From Lachnospiraceae bacterium (GTDB taxonomy: Bacteria > Bacillota > Clostridia > Lachnospirales > Lachnospiraceae), in contig SVFQ01000005.1 in the NCBI GenBank assembly GCA_015056765.1, positions 1 through 64,000 on the forward strand: 64,000 nucleotides of DNA, in the 5' to 3' direction. This document shows positions 27,085 to 36,294 of the stretch, in pieces (the first letter of the stretch is position 1; each line of letters opens with the position of its first letter). The notes under the pieces were generated by a model. The model searched no databases. It was not told the DNA's origin and was given only the letters and a program-made list of their open reading frames with translations. The position numbers and the translations under genes are program-made.

Positions 27085-27627
27085 ATGGGAATTTATGATT
27101 ACACAGTACCTACCACAAATGGTGAAGAGCTTGCATTGAGCCAGTATGAAGGCAAAGTTATGCTGATTGTAAACACTGCTACAGGATGTGGTTTTACACC
27201 ACATTACAAAGATCTGGAAGCAATCTATGAGCAGTATCATGATCAGGGCCTTGAAATCATCGATGTACCTTGCAATCAGTTTGCTGGACAGACGCCTGGT
27301 ACAGATGATGAAATCCATGAGTTCTGTACTTTGAAATACAATACACAGTTCCCTCAGATGAAGAAATCTGACGTAAACGGTGAGAACGCACTTCCACTTT
27401 TCACTTACCTGAAAGAGCAGAAGGGTTTCGAAGGCTTTGGAAAAGGACCTGCAGCACTGGCTATGGGTGTTATGCTGAAGAAAATTGACAAGAACTACAA
27501 AGAAAATCCTGATATCAAATGGAACTTCACGAAGTTCGTAGTAGATCGTCAGGGTAATGTGGTAGCTCGTTTTGAGCCTACCGCTGACATGAAAGAAGTA
27601 GCGAAATGCGTGGCTTCTCTTATGTAA
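27085..27627 (+). CDS. Glutathione peroxidase family protein (cysteine type)
   Basis: 180 residues, cytoplasmic. The catalytic site is Cys35 in NTATGCGFTPHY, followed by DVPCNQFAGQ (glutamine and second cysteine) and KWNFTKFVVD (tryptophan and asparagine of the tetrad). Bacterial cysteine GPx enzymes generally reduce peroxides using thioredoxin rather than glutathione, and a thioredoxin system under the same type of operator is found at 38.6-39.9 kb. AAGGAG lies upstream of the ATG. Expressed alone between a dedicated promoter and terminator. Confidence 0.93.
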   Translation: MGIYDYTVPTTNGEELALSQYEGKVMLIVNTATGCGFTPHYKDLEAIYEQYHDQGLEIIDVPCNQFAGQTPGTDDEIHEFCTLKYNTQFPQMKKSDVNGENALPLFTYLKEQKGFEGFGKGPAALAMGVMLKKIDKNYKENPDIKWNFTKFVVDRQGNVVARFEPTADMKEVAKCVASLM

Positions 27628-27653
27628 AATAAGTTTCTCATAATAAATCATAG

Positions 27654-27692
27654 ATCTCCCAGGGGTGTTAGTTACTTCTGGGAGATTTTTTG
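27654..27692 (+). terminator. Intrinsic terminator after the peroxidase gene
   Basis: ATCTCCCAG, 15-nt loop, CTGGGAGAT then TTTTTTGTTTTTTTT. Confidence 0.85.
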
Positions 27693-27739
27693 TTTTTTTT
27701 ATTGGAGGCGTTGTATTTCTTTTTACACATAGTGGCATT

Positions 27740-27768
27740 TAGTCAAAATGGAAACTGTGTGATATAAT
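27740..27768 (+). promoter_or_regulatory. Promoter of the thioesterase gene
   Basis: TAGTCA (27740-27745), 17-bp spacer, TATAAT (27763-27768). The GTG at 27780 would lie only ~5 nt from the transcription start, so the ATG at 27819 is preferred. Confidence 0.5.
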
Positions 27769-27818
27769 AAGCGTGCTATGTGAGTAGTCACATAAATAGA
27801 AGTTTTAGAGGCAGTAAA

Positions 27819-28307
27819 ATGGTAGAAGAAACACGTCCACTACGTACAGTGGAGTATTCCAGAGTGGAAAACATTCATGTATTAAGACATGAAGATTTGA
27901 ACGGATCCAGTAGATTATATGGAGGAAGACTTTTGTCTTGGATAGACGAGACAGCCTGTGCTTGCGCGCAGCGACATATGAGTGGAGAAGTCACCACAGC
28001 GTCTATCGACAATCTGACTTTTAAGAGAGGAGCTTTCCTCAACGATATCGTAGTACTGGTAGCTAAAGTGACATATGTAGGAAATGCATCTATGGAAGTT
28101 CGCGTGGATACCTACGTGGAAGAGAAGGATGGCAGCCGCCATCCCATAAACCGCGCTTATCTAACCTGTGTGCAGGTGGATGAAAACGGCAAACCCTCCA
28201 GGATTCCTTATGGCCTGAAATTGGAAAAGGAACAGCAGAAGATGGAATGGGAAGGAGCACTTCTACGTAAGAAGAACCGCATGGAACGCACCAAGATGGG
28301 ATTCTAG
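27819..28307 (+). CDS. Acyl-CoA thioesterase, hotdog fold
   Basis: 162 residues from ATG 27819 (MVEETRPLRTVEYSRVENIH), with AGAGG upstream. The hotdog core is visible: HEDLNGSSRLYGGRLLSWIDETACACAQRHMSG, with the conserved G-G..L..W.DE, and TASIDNLTFKRGAFLNDIVV. The family hydrolyses acyl-CoA esters in the cytoplasm; exact chain-length preference is unknown. The cardiolipin synthase gene follows after 13 bp, so the two may form a lipid-related operon. Confidence 0.85.
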   Translation: MVEETRPLRTVEYSRVENIHVLRHEDLNGSSRLYGGRLLSWIDETACACAQRHMSGEVTTASIDNLTFKRGAFLNDIVVLVAKVTYVGNASMEVRVDTYVEEKDGSRHPINRAYLTCVQVDENGKPSRIPYGLKLEKEQQKMEWEGALLRKKNRMERTKMGF

Positions 28308-28320
28308 ACTAGAGGTGTGT

Positions 28321-29925
28321 ATGCAGGAACAATTTGAACGAGATAAAATGCGCGTGGAGCAGAAGTCAGCAGTCAAAAACAGTACCATTCGTTTTATCGT
28401 GATTGCACTTTTGTTTTTGCTACAGGTTATGTGGATTGCCTTGGTAATCGGGGTTTTGGCCCAGAGAGTGCCTTGGATTTCCACCACCATCAGTATTTTA
28501 ACCATGATCATCGGTTTGGGTATCTATGGTAGGCATATCAATGCTGCCTTTAAGATGCCGTGGATGATTTTTATATCTGTATTCCCGATGTTTGGCTTGC
28601 CCCTTTATATGCTTATGGGGCGCAGTAATGCCACAAAGCGCATGCGGAAGATCTTTCAGCAAGTAAATGATACCCTAGAACCCTGCTATCATCAGGAAGA
28701 ACAAGTGCTTCAGGCATTAAAACAGGAGAATCCTTTTGCCTATGGAAATGCCCGGTATGTGTGGAGACAGGGAAAGTATCCTGTGAAGCAGAATACCCGC
28801 ACCACTTTTTATCCGGATGGAGCAGAAGGCTTTGAAGTCCAGGTGGAGGCAGCCAGGAAAGCAGAGAAATTCCTGTTTTTGGAGTATCATGCCATCGAGG
28901 ATGGCGCAGGCTTTGCACCTTTGAAGGAGATTCTGAAAGAAAAAGCAGCCAAAGGCGTAGATGTTCGTCTTTTCTACGACGACATGGGAAGCATCTGGTT
29001 CGTCAATGGCGAATTCAAAAAGGAAATGGAAGCCGCCGGCGTCAAATGTGTGGTTTTTAATCCGATTTCCCCGATTGTTAATGTATTTATGAATAACCGA
29101 GATCACCGTAAAATCATGGTGGTGGATGGCAAAGTGGGATTTGTCACCGGCTATAACCTGGCAGATGAGTATTTCCATTTGACTATGCCTTATGGTTTTT
29201 GGAAGGATACCGGTATGAAACTGGAAGGTGAGGCGGTGAAATGCCTGACCTTACAATTCTTCGAGATGTGGAATGCCATGGCGGCAAAGCCGGATGATGT
29301 ACGGCCTTTTATCGAAATGTGGGATACATCTGAGACAGAGAACACCCTGGAAGAAAATGTAGCTTCCTATAGACAGGACGGCTTCGTGCAACCTTATGCA
29401 GAAAGCCCTATGCGGTCCGAAACATTGGCGGAAGAAGTCTATATGAATATGCTTCGTATGGCCCAGGACTATGTGTATTTCGTCACACCGTATCTGGTAT
29501 TGACGGATGAAATGGTAAGAGAGATGACTACAGCTGCAAAGCGTGGCGTGGATGTGCGAATCATTACACCGGGGATTCCGGATAAGAAAATGGTGTACAA
29601 AGAAACCAGGTCCTATTATCCACCGCTACTTCGAGGCGGCGTCAGAATCTTCGAATATCGGCCGGGATTTAGTCATGCAAAAATGTGTGTGGCGGATGGC
29701 AAAGTAGCCACATTAGGTACCATCAATCTGGATTTCAGAAGCCTATACTTGCATTTTGAAAATGGCGTAGTACTCTATGGTTGTCCTATGATTCAGGACG
29801 TGAAAGAAGATTTTGATAGAATGTTTGAAGTATCGGAGGAAGTGCCTGCTGGCGGTGTAGCCCAAAGAGGAATTCCTACCAGATTCGGACAATTGTTATT
29901 ACGTTTAATCGCTCCACTTCTTTAA
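28321..29925 (+). CDS. cls: Cardiolipin synthase (phospholipase D type)
   Basis: 534 residues from ATG 28321 (MQEQFERDKMRVEQKSAVKN), with AGAGG five bases upstream; a GTG two codons earlier overlaps that site. Two or three N-terminal TM segments (about 25-95) anchor the enzyme. Two HKD motifs are present: DHRKIMVVDGKVGFVTGYN (about 258-276) and SHAKMCVADGKVATLGTIN (about 452-470). It joins phosphatidylglycerol molecules into cardiolipin. Gene is intact. Confidence 0.93.
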   Translation: MQEQFERDKMRVEQKSAVKNSTIRFIVIALLFLLQVMWIALVIGVLAQRVPWISTTISILTMIIGLGIYGRHINAAFKMPWMIFISVFPMFGLPLYMLMGRSNATKRMRKIFQQVNDTLEPCYHQEEQVLQALKQENPFAYGNARYVWRQGKYPVKQNTRTTFYPDGAEGFEVQVEAARKAEKFLFLEYHAIEDGAGFAPLKEILKEKAAKGVDVRLFYDDMGSIWFVNGEFKKEMEAAGVKCVVFNPISPIVNVFMNNRDHRKIMVVDGKVGFVTGYNLADEYFHLTMPYGFWKDTGMKLEGEAVKCLTLQFFEMWNAMAAKPDDVRPFIEMWDTSETENTLEENVASYRQDGFVQPYAESPMRSETLAEEVYMNMLRMAQDYVYFVTPYLVLTDEMVREMTTAAKRGVDVRIITPGIPDKKMVYKETRSYYPPLLRGGVRIFEYRPGFSHAKMCVADGKVATLGTINLDFRSLYLHFENGVVLYGCPMIQDVKEDFDRMFEVSEEVPAGGVAQRGIPTRFGQLLLRLIAPLL

Positions 29926-29965
29926 AAGTGGGTTTTGATAGTGATAAAGGAAGAAGGAAGAAAGA

Positions 29966-30844
29966 ATGGCTTTGAAGAAATTACAACGAAATGATCCGTG
30001 TTGGTGCGGCAGTGGCAAGAAATACAAAAGCTGCCATGAGCAGTTCGATGCCCGCCTGCACATGATGTCCATGAATGGACATTTGGTACCATCCAGAAAA
30101 ATCATCAAGAACGCTGAACAGATTGCAAAAATCAAGGAAAGCGCCAAAATCAATGTGGCAGTACTGGACTACATTGAAAAGAACATCCATGAAGGTATGA
30201 ATACCGCAGAAATTGATAAGATTGTCTATGACATGACTACAGATATGGGCGGTATCCCTGCACCTTTGAACTACGAAGGATACCCCTTTAGTGTGTGCAC
30301 TTCTGTCAATGATCAGGTGTGCCATGGATTCCCTAGCAAAGATGTCATTTTAAAAAGCGGCGATATCATCAACGTGGATTGTTCCACTATTTTAGACGGA
30401 TACTTCTCAGACTCTTCTCGTATGTTCTGCATCGGAGAGGTAAGTGAAGAAAAACGTAAACTGGTACAGGTGACAAAAGAATGCGTTGAAATCGGACTAG
30501 AACAAGTAAAACCTTGGGGCTTCCTTGGCGATATGGGCCAGGCTGTCCATGACCACGCTTATGCAAACGGCTATACCGTAGTACGCGAAATCGGCGGACA
30601 TGGCGTAGGCCTTGAATTCCATGAAGATCCATGGGTAGGCTACAACAGCAAAAAAGGAACCGAGATGGTAATGGCTCCCGGCATGATTTTCACCATCGAA
30701 CCAATGGTAAACATGGGACGAGTAGAAATCTTTACCGACGAAGAAAACGGATGGGAAGTTTACACCAAAGATGGTAAACCATCCGCACAGTGGGAAATCA
30801 TGGTCCTGGTAACCGAAGACGGCCATGAAGTGTTGTGCTGGTAA
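29966..30844 (+). CDS. map: Type I methionine aminopeptidase with N-terminal SEC-C motif
   Basis: 292 residues, longer than the ~250 of a bare MetAP because of an N-terminal SEC-C zinc motif (NDPCWCGSGKKYKSCHEQFD, about 9-28) that may recruit the enzyme to ribosomes. The catalytic domain keeps the metal ligands: INVDCSTILDGYFSDSSRMF (two aspartates), GGHGVGLEFHEDP (histidine) and FTIEPMV (glutamate). It removes the initiator methionine from new proteins. It is followed by a GC-rich tandem repeat rather than a normal terminator. Confidence 0.95.
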   Translation: MALKKLQRNDPCWCGSGKKYKSCHEQFDARLHMMSMNGHLVPSRKIIKNAEQIAKIKESAKINVAVLDYIEKNIHEGMNTAEIDKIVYDMTTDMGGIPAPLNYEGYPFSVCTSVNDQVCHGFPSKDVILKSGDIINVDCSTILDGYFSDSSRMFCIGEVSEEKRKLVQVTKECVEIGLEQVKPWGFLGDMGQAVHDHAYANGYTVVREIGGHGVGLEFHEDPWVGYNSKKGTEMVMAPGMIFTIEPMVNMGRVEIFTDEENGWEVYTKDGKPSAQWEIMVLVTEDGHEVLCW

Positions 30845-30851
30845 TTGCCAC

Positions 30852-30966
30852 GAGGTGTCAGCGAAGCTGACGGAGCCCTGGTGGCAGCCCCGCGGCGCTT
30901 GAGCGGACATGAGGTGTCAGCGAAGCTGACGGAGTCCTGGTGGCAGCCCCCGCGGCGCTTGAGCGG
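30852..30966. repeat. GC-rich tandem direct repeat (two ~55-bp units) between map and a phosphatase gene
   Basis: Unit 1 (30852-30906) and unit 2 (30911-30966) begin GAGGTGTCAGCGAAGCTGAC and differ by one C/T change and one extra C, at a 59-bp offset. Each unit contains the hairpin GTCAGC-GAA-GCTGAC and ends CGCTTGAGCGG. A third, decayed start (GTGAGGTGAAAG, 30981-30992) supplies the ribosome site of the next gene. The block is clearly richer in GC than the genes around it, suggesting a small repetitive element. Confidence 0.8.
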
Positions 30967-30992
30967 CCTTGCGGTGGCATGTGAGGTGAAAG

Positions 30993-31601
30993 TTGGAATT
31001 ATATATACTACGGCATGGAGAGACTCCTTGGAATGTGCAGCGCAGATTTCAGGGGCACTCTGACATTGCATTAAACGAAAACGGAAGAGAACTGGCCGGT
31101 AAGACAGGCGAGGCTTTGGAAGATACAGACTTTGACATCATCTATTCCTCCCCGCTGATTCGGGCATATGAGACAGCTTGTTTGGTGCGCGGTCATAGAA
31201 ATATCGAAATCATTCGAGACGAACGAATTAAAGAAATGGGATTTGGTGTCAATGAAGGAAAGGATGGACCTACCCTCTTTGCGGATACCAGCAGCCCATT
31301 TCATTATTTCTTTGATGCTCCTGAAAAGTATGAAGCACCGGAAGGTGGAGAAAGCATTGAAGCTGTTATGGCAAGGGCCAAAGACTTTTTGCAGACGGTG
31401 ATAGAACCGAAGGAAAAGGAATGGCACAGAGTACTGATTTCCGGACATGGAGCAGTGAACAAAGCCTTGTTGGCAGTGATGCTTGGTCGGGAGAAAAAAG
31501 ATTTTTGGACCGGTAATGTGCAGCATAATTGCGCCATCACCGTTGTTAGACTGAAAAATGGCAGATATGAACTGCTGGAGGATGCATTATGTCTAATATG
31601 A
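30993..31601 (+). CDS. Histidine phosphatase family protein (phosphoglycerate mutase-like)
   Basis: 202 residues, starting with TTG at 30993 after a good GAGGTGA ribosome site; no ATG fits, and the first residues MELYILRHGETPWNVQRRFQ make an exact family N-terminus. The catalytic RHGE and the later SGHGAVNKALLAV motif are intact. Such enzymes dephosphorylate small metabolites; the substrate is unknown. The ribosome site lies in the decayed third copy of the upstream repeat. Its 3' end overlaps the TetR gene by 13 bp. Confidence 0.88.
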   Translation: MELYILRHGETPWNVQRRFQGHSDIALNENGRELAGKTGEALEDTDFDIIYSSPLIRAYETACLVRGHRNIEIIRDERIKEMGFGVNEGKDGPTLFADTSSPFHYFFDAPEKYEAPEGGESIEAVMARAKDFLQTVIEPKEKEWHRVLISGHGAVNKALLAVMLGREKKDFWTGNVQHNCAITVVRLKNGRYELLEDALCLI

Positions 31602-32155
31602 AAGAACGCTTTGCGGAAGCTCTGATGGAGATGCTGGAGGAGCGCACCCTGGAAAAAATCACGGTAAAAGATATCGTGACCAAATGTGGCGTGTCTAGAC
31701 AAGCGTTTTATTATTATTTTTCAGATATCTACGACATTGTGGAATGGGTCTGTCTTCAGGAAACCCAGAAAATCGTAGATGAGAACAGCGAAATCGACAC
31801 CTGGCAGGTAGGATATGCCAAAACCCTGCATTGGTGCAGAGAGCATAAGAGCCTGCTGATCAATGCCTACAGATCCATTGAAAAGGAGTACGTAGAGTAC
31901 TTCATGAATCGATTTTTGAAACCCTATGTGGTAAAAATTGTAGATAAAGAATCTGTTCGTATCAAGGTAAGTGCTGCGCAAAGAGAGTTCATCATCAAGT
32001 TCTTCACACTGGCCATTAATGCCATCACCATAGACTGGGTTCGTAACGGCATGAAGGAAGAGCCGGAAACTATGGCGGATAACATTCGTATTCTGGTACA
32101 AGGTGATATTCGTAAATCTCTGCTGAATTATCACAACGAGAATAAAAGACGATAG
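31589..32155 (+). CDS. TetR family transcriptional regulator
   Basis: 188 residues. N-terminal helix-turn-helix: ALMEMLEERTLEKITVKDIVTKCGVSRQAFYYYFSD (about 10-45), the TetR signature. The C-terminal helical domain (LLINAYRSIEKEYVEYFMNRFL, TIDWVRNGMKEE) fits the DhaS-like C-terminal type. GGAGG precedes the ATG inside the end of the phosphatase gene. It may control itself or the membrane-protein gene that follows; no clear palindrome was picked out in the 115-bp gap. Confidence 0.88.
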   Translation: MSNMKERFAEALMEMLEERTLEKITVKDIVTKCGVSRQAFYYYFSDIYDIVEWVCLQETQKIVDENSEIDTWQVGYAKTLHWCREHKSLLINAYRSIEKEYVEYFMNRFLKPYVVKIVDKESVRIKVSAAQREFIIKFFTLAINAITIDWVRNGMKEEPETMADNIRILVQGDIRKSLLNYHNENKRR

Positions 32156-32211
32156 AAGAGACGTTTGTTTTACATAATTATTAAAATGTCATGAAATAAT
32201 GCGGCCATCTA

Positions 32212-32240
32212 TTGATTTTCTTTTCTTAGAATTCTACTAT
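32212..32240 (+). promoter_or_regulatory. Promoter of the DUF5692-like membrane protein gene
   Basis: TTGATT (32212-32217), 17-bp spacer, TACTAT (32235-32240), about 30 bp before an AAAAGGAGG ribosome site. Confidence 0.5.
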
Positions 32241-32270
32241 AAAGTTAGAGTTTAAAAGGAGGATGATTGT

Positions 32271-33347
32271 ATGTTATTTCAACTCTATGGTGACCAGGCC
32301 TTGATGCAACTTCTTGGCTGGGTTCTCGTGTTCGCAGGACTGATCCTGATGAACGAAATCGGACGTCGAACAAAGTTAGGCGGCATCATGGTATTCGTAG
32401 TATTGCCACTTTGCTTGACAGTATATTTCATCGCAGCTACATTAGCTGCTAAGAGTGGTGCTGCTTGGGCAGTAAACAACCAGACTGTACTTTACATGAA
32501 CGGTTGGTTCCACTATGCGAAACTTTACGCTGCAGATATCGGATGCGTAGGTTTCATGATGCTCAAATACAAATGGGGCATCGGTAAAGAAGAATGGTTC
32601 AAACCTTGGCCATTCGTAATCGTAGCTATTAACATCTTAATCGCAGTAGCATCTGACCTTGAGTCTGCTATCAACGGCTTCGCAGCCGGCGGTATGCAGG
32701 GTGGTTGGTGGTTCTCTTCTGAGAACGTATGGCTGTACGGTGGCTGGTGGAACGTATTAAACGCTATCGCCGGTGTACTGAATATCTTCTGCATGACAGG
32801 TTGGTGGGGCATCTACTCCTCCAAGAAGCAGGACGATATGTTATGGCCTGACATGACCATTTGGTTCATCATTGCTTATGATGTTTGGAACTTCGAGTAC
32901 ACATACTGTAACTTACCTACTCACACATGGTATTGTGGTGTGGCTCTGCTCCTTGCTCCTACTTTTGCAAATGCACTTTGGAACAAAGGTGGCTGGATTC
33001 AGAACCGTGCTAACACACTGGCTATCTGGTGTATGTTCGCTCAGGTATTCCCACTGTTCCAGTTGAAAGCTCCTTTCTCTGTACTTCCTTCTCTTTACAA
33101 GGGTGCTACAGAAGCAGGACTTACAGCATTTGATATGACTCAGATTACAACTGTAGAAGAACTGACAGCAAAAGGTATCACTGCTAATCCAACAGCACAG
33201 GGTGTTGTTGCTATCGCAGCAGTAGTTGCTAACGTTCTTTGCCTTGCAGTTATCATCAAGAGATCTATCGAACAGAAGAAGAACCCATACAAGAATGAGA
33301 TCTTCGCTGGTACAAGAGATTTCGAAGAAGCAATGGCTAGAAGATAA
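32271..33347 (+). CDS. Multi-pass membrane protein resembling DUF5692
   Basis: 358 residues with about nine hydrophobic segments and many tryptophans (EEWFKPWPFV, GGWWNVLNAIAGV, MTGWWGIYSSK). Tryptophan-rich loops with charged pairs such as YDVWNFEYTYCNLPTHTWYC suggest a conserved pocket in the membrane. I link it to the uncharacterised DUF5692 group from memory, with moderate certainty. Codon use is strongly biased to favoured codons and the ribosome site is optimal, suggesting high expression. It has its own promoter and terminator next to a TetR regulator. Function unknown. Confidence 0.6.
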   Translation: MLFQLYGDQALMQLLGWVLVFAGLILMNEIGRRTKLGGIMVFVVLPLCLTVYFIAATLAAKSGAAWAVNNQTVLYMNGWFHYAKLYAADIGCVGFMMLKYKWGIGKEEWFKPWPFVIVAINILIAVASDLESAINGFAAGGMQGGWWFSSENVWLYGGWWNVLNAIAGVLNIFCMTGWWGIYSSKKQDDMLWPDMTIWFIIAYDVWNFEYTYCNLPTHTWYCGVALLLAPTFANALWNKGGWIQNRANTLAIWCMFAQVFPLFQLKAPFSVLPSLYKGATEAGLTAFDMTQITTVEELTAKGITANPTAQGVVAIAAVVANVLCLAVIIKRSIEQKKNPYKNEIFAGTRDFEEAMARR

Positions 33348-33364
33348 TCTCTACGATTGTTTAT

Positions 33365-33400
33365 AGAAACCCATCGATTTTTCGGTGGGTTTCTTTTTTT
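33365..33400 (+). terminator. Intrinsic terminator after the DUF5692-like gene
   Basis: AGAAACCCATCGA, loop TTTT, TCGGTGGGTTTCT with one T-G pair, then TTTTTTT. Confidence 0.9.
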
Positions 33401-33433
33401 GCGCGATTTTATGCGTGTTTGTGATGTTTTTTC

Positions 33434-33460
33434 TAGGAATTATGCCCCTGAAGTGATAGA
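33434..33460 (+). promoter_or_regulatory. Possible sigma-28 promoter of the chemoreceptor gene
   Basis: TAGG (33434-33437), exactly 15 bp, then GTGATA (33453-33458). Spacing equals that of the flagellin promoters (TAAG-N15-CCGATA), but both boxes deviate, so this is a weak call. Confidence 0.3.
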
Positions 33461-33506
33461 ATTGTTCTCATAGGCAACTAAGCATAAACTCGAGGAGGAG
33501 AGAATT

Positions 33507-35234
33507 ATGAAAAAGAAGATTAGTATGAGAGGGGCGTTTTCCTGTTTTATCATTCCGATGATCATCATCCTGCTTTTAGTGGTGACATTCTTCGGACTTC
33601 GGATTAAGAAACAGGCGGATGAAGATAAGAAACTTTACTATGACACTTTGTACACCATTAACACAAGTCTCATCAACATGGATCGTGACTTCTATCAGTC
33701 TATGTTGGCAGCTGTTCAGCTTAAGAGTGAGAGACTGTATCTGGAAAAAGAAACAGTGGACACTATGCTGGCAACCTACAATGAGAATGCGCAGGAGACA
33801 GAAGAAGGTCTGGCAAAAGTCGTTGCCATTGCAAAACAGTATCCGGAACTTTTCAAAAACGTAAAAACAGAAGATGGAAAGAGCTTCGAGGAACTGGCCA
33901 CAGCTTTTGGCACCGGCCTAAGTACTTGGAAGGGTAGTTATGATTTCAGCATCTATATGGGTGACTGGAACCTCTTTACCAATACCTTCTATGACATCAG
34001 AGGCTACTTGGATAGTATGCAGAAGATGACAGAAAGTTGGGCAAATCAGCAGATTGCCAATAACCAGAAACAGGTAACAGGCTTCGTAGTAAGCTATCTG
34101 GTTCTGCTTACGGTTCTCGCAGCAGTGCTGCTTGTAGTATCTATGCTGATTGCCAATAAGATGGTAAGAAGCTTGCAGAGTATCACAAAGGGCATCGAAG
34201 GAATTTCCGGCGGTGACTTTGCAACTCCTGTTTTCGTGAAGACAGGGATTAAAGAATTTACACAGATTGCAAACTATACAGAAGAAATGCGTGACCGTGT
34301 CAGCGGGGTATTAAAGGACGTGGTCAACGGTGCAGAGTCTGTAAGTGCAGGAGCAGAGAATGCGAAAGATTCTGTCAGCGGTAGCCAAAAGACTGCCAGC
34401 GATATTGCGTCTGCAGTGAATGATTTGGCATCCGGTGCTACTTCTATGGCAGAGGACGTACAGGATACTACAGGTATCACGGTAGAAATCGGAAACGCAG
34501 TAGATCAGGTTATGACAGCTGCTACAGATAACTTAGAAAGAGGCCGTTCTGTCTATGACGAATCCGGCAAAGTACAGAAGCAGCTGCAGGAAATCAGAAG
34601 ACAGGATGCTGAGACGGATGCTATGGCGGGAGAAGTAGCAGAATCCGTAAATCAGACCGCTGAAGTAGTAAACAAAATCAGTACAGCAGCAGAATCCATT
34701 ATCTCTATCGCAAGCCAGACCAATCTCCTTGCATTAAACGCTTCTATCGAAGCAGCTCGCGCAGGGGAAGCAGGTAGAGGCTTTGCTGTAGTAGCAGATA
34801 ATATCAAAGGCCTTGCAGAAGAAACCAACAAGATGGCAGGGGAAATCACAGATATGCTTTCTGCCATCGCAGACTTCTCTGATCGCAATAAGAAGTTAAC
34901 TGGCAAAATCAAAGAAGCTACTACCAATGAGGTAGCAGCTTTGGAGACTATGGAAGAAAGCTTTGATCAGATGATGGTTCTGCTTCAGGAATCTGAAGAA
35001 GGCAATAAGTCCATTATGGGTCTGGTAGAAGAACTGAATACCCATAAGGACGCCATCGTAAATTCCATGGAGAATCTTTCCAGTATCTCCGAGGAAAATG
35101 CAGCTTCTACAGAAGAGACTGGAGCAAGTCTTTCCATGCTGGAAGCAACTATGCAGAATATCGTAGAAGAGGCAAATCATTTGAATGAAGTTGCAGAACA
35201 ACTTCAGCAGAATGTGTCCTTCTTTAGGGTATAA
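33507..35234 (+). CDS. Methyl-accepting chemotaxis protein
   Basis: 575 residues. TM1 (about 10-28), an extracellular helical ligand domain (about 30-185), TM2 ([23 protein letters not shown], about 190-212), HAMP, then a cytoplasmic signalling coiled coil with the CheA/CheW hairpin [40 protein letters not shown], of which only the ends vary. Potential methylation helices are rich in Glu/Gln/Ala pairs. It passes chemical signals to the flagellar motor; the ligand is unknown. No C-terminal CheR pentapeptide is seen. GGAGGAG precedes the ATG. Confidence 0.95.
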   Translation: MKKKISMRGAFSCFIIPMIIILLLVVTFFGLRIKKQADEDKKLYYDTLYTINTSLINMDRDFYQSMLAAVQLKSERLYLEKETVDTMLATYNENAQETEEGLAKVVAIAKQYPELFKNVKTEDGKSFEELATAFGTGLSTWKGSYDFSIYMGDWNLFTNTFYDIRGYLDSMQKMTESWANQQIANNQKQVTGFVVSYLVLLTVLAAVLLVVSMLIANKMVRSLQSITKGIEGISGGDFATPVFVKTGIKEFTQIANYTEEMRDRVSGVLKDVVNGAESVSAGAENAKDSVSGSQKTASDIASAVNDLASGATSMAEDVQDTTGITVEIGNAVDQVMTAATDNLERGRSVYDESGKVQKQLQEIRRQDAETDAMAGEVAESVNQTAEVVNKISTAAESIISIASQTNLLALNASIEAARAGEAGRGFAVVADNIKGLAEETNKMAGEITDMLSAIADFSDRNKKLTGKIKEATTNEVAALETMEESFDQMMVLLQESEEGNKSIMGLVEELNTHKDAIVNSMENLSSISEENAASTEETGASLSMLEATMQNIVEEANHLNEVAEQLQQNVSFFRV

Positions 35235-35258
35235 TAGAAATAAAAAAGGGGTAGAGGA

Positions 35259-36194
35259 ATGCAGCTTTATCATGTCATCGTGAATCCGGCATCTAAGTCC
35301 GGCAGGGGGAAAGAAATCTGGAAGGGCTTAGAGCACGTATTTGAGGAGGAACACACTGATTTTCAGGTACACTTTAGTGAGTCTACAAATCATATCCATC
35401 AAGTGATGAAGGAGTTGCAGAAAGAGGCTTCTACAGAAGCTCCGCTGTATCTAATTGTCTTTGGTGGAGATGGTACCTTAAACCAGGTGATTGATTCCAT
35501 AGAGGATTTTGATGCTGTGAAGCTGGGATACATTCCAAGCGGATCCGGTAATGATTTTGCCAGAAGTCGCAATCTGAAAGGGACACCGGAAGATATGCTT
35601 CGGGAGATTCTAAAGGGTGAAGTACATCATAAGTTGGATATTGGCGTACTTACCTATCCCAGTGGGAAGAAACACTACTTCGATGTCAGTGCAGGCATCG
35701 GATTTGATGCAGCTGTCTGTGCTGAGGCAGGAGAATCCAGAGCAAAGGTGGTATTGAACAAGCTGGGACTTGGCAAGCTAACTTATGTCTTTATCGCCCT
35801 GGGACAGATTATTTCGCATAAGAGACCGGCCTGTTCCTTGGTGCTGGATGATGAGAAGGAAGTCAAGCTGCCACATTTCCTATTTGTAGCAGCTATGCTT
35901 CACGCCTATGAAGGTGGTGGATTCAAGTTCGGGCCGGAAGCTGACCCGGAGGATGGACTTCTAGACCTCTGTGTAGCCGGAGATGTGAATAAACTGCTTT
36001 TCCTGCGAGCACTACCTACTGCCTATGAAGGAAAACATTATAGATTTAAAGGGATTGATCAGTACAGAGCACAAAAGGTGGTTATAAAAACCGCCATACC
36101 ACAATGGGTGCATACAGACGGTGAAACGGAATTGTGTGTGGAACGGGTGACAATTTCTTGTATGAAACAGCGCCTACAGTTCCTACAGAAATGA
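35259..36194 (+). CDS. Diacylglycerol kinase family lipid kinase (YegS/BmrU-like)
   Basis: 311 residues. Typical motifs: VNPASKSGRG near the start, the nucleotide-binding FGGDGTLNQVIDSI (about 68-81), and GSGNDFARSRN (about 96-106). The C-terminal half carries FLFVAAMLHAYEGGGFKFGP. Enzymes of this group phosphorylate lipids such as diacylglycerol. It lies 24 bp after the chemoreceptor gene and may be read from the same transcript. Confidence 0.9.
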   Translation: MQLYHVIVNPASKSGRGKEIWKGLEHVFEEEHTDFQVHFSESTNHIHQVMKELQKEASTEAPLYLIVFGGDGTLNQVIDSIEDFDAVKLGYIPSGSGNDFARSRNLKGTPEDMLREILKGEVHHKLDIGVLTYPSGKKHYFDVSAGIGFDAAVCAEAGESRAKVVLNKLGLGKLTYVFIALGQIISHKRPACSLVLDDEKEVKLPHFLFVAAMLHAYEGGGFKFGPEADPEDGLLDLCVAGDVNKLLFLRALPTAYEGKHYRFKGIDQYRAQKVVIKTAIPQWVHTDGETELCVERVTISCMKQRLQFLQK

Positions 36195-36223
36195 CCGAAC
36201 TGACAGATATAGGCAAAAATACT

Positions 36224-36251
36224 TTGCCTTTGTCTGAAAATATAGTACAAT
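36224..36251 (+). promoter_or_regulatory. Promoter of the EAL-HDOD gene
   Basis: TTGCCT (36224-36229), 16-bp spacer, TACAAT (36246-36251). The -35 overlaps the right arm of a small hairpin GGCAAA-AATAC-TTTGCC (36212-36228), which might weakly terminate the kinase transcript or bind a regulator. Confidence 0.5.
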
Positions 36252-36294
36252 AGAATAAAGTGTGGGGGAATATCCCGAAGGAAAGGAGAGACGT

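Noticed and set aside
27780..27818. GTG start of the thioesterase gene
   Set aside because: It would lie ~5 nt from the predicted transcription start with no ribosome site; the ATG at 27819 has AGAGG upstream.
30852..30966. CRISPR array
   Set aside because: Only two long, adjacent units with almost no spacer and no cas genes nearby.
30845..31063. A 72-codon frame through the GC-rich tandem repeat after map
   Set aside because: The frame reads the repeat units and then runs out of frame into the phosphatase gene, and its start lacks a ribosome site.
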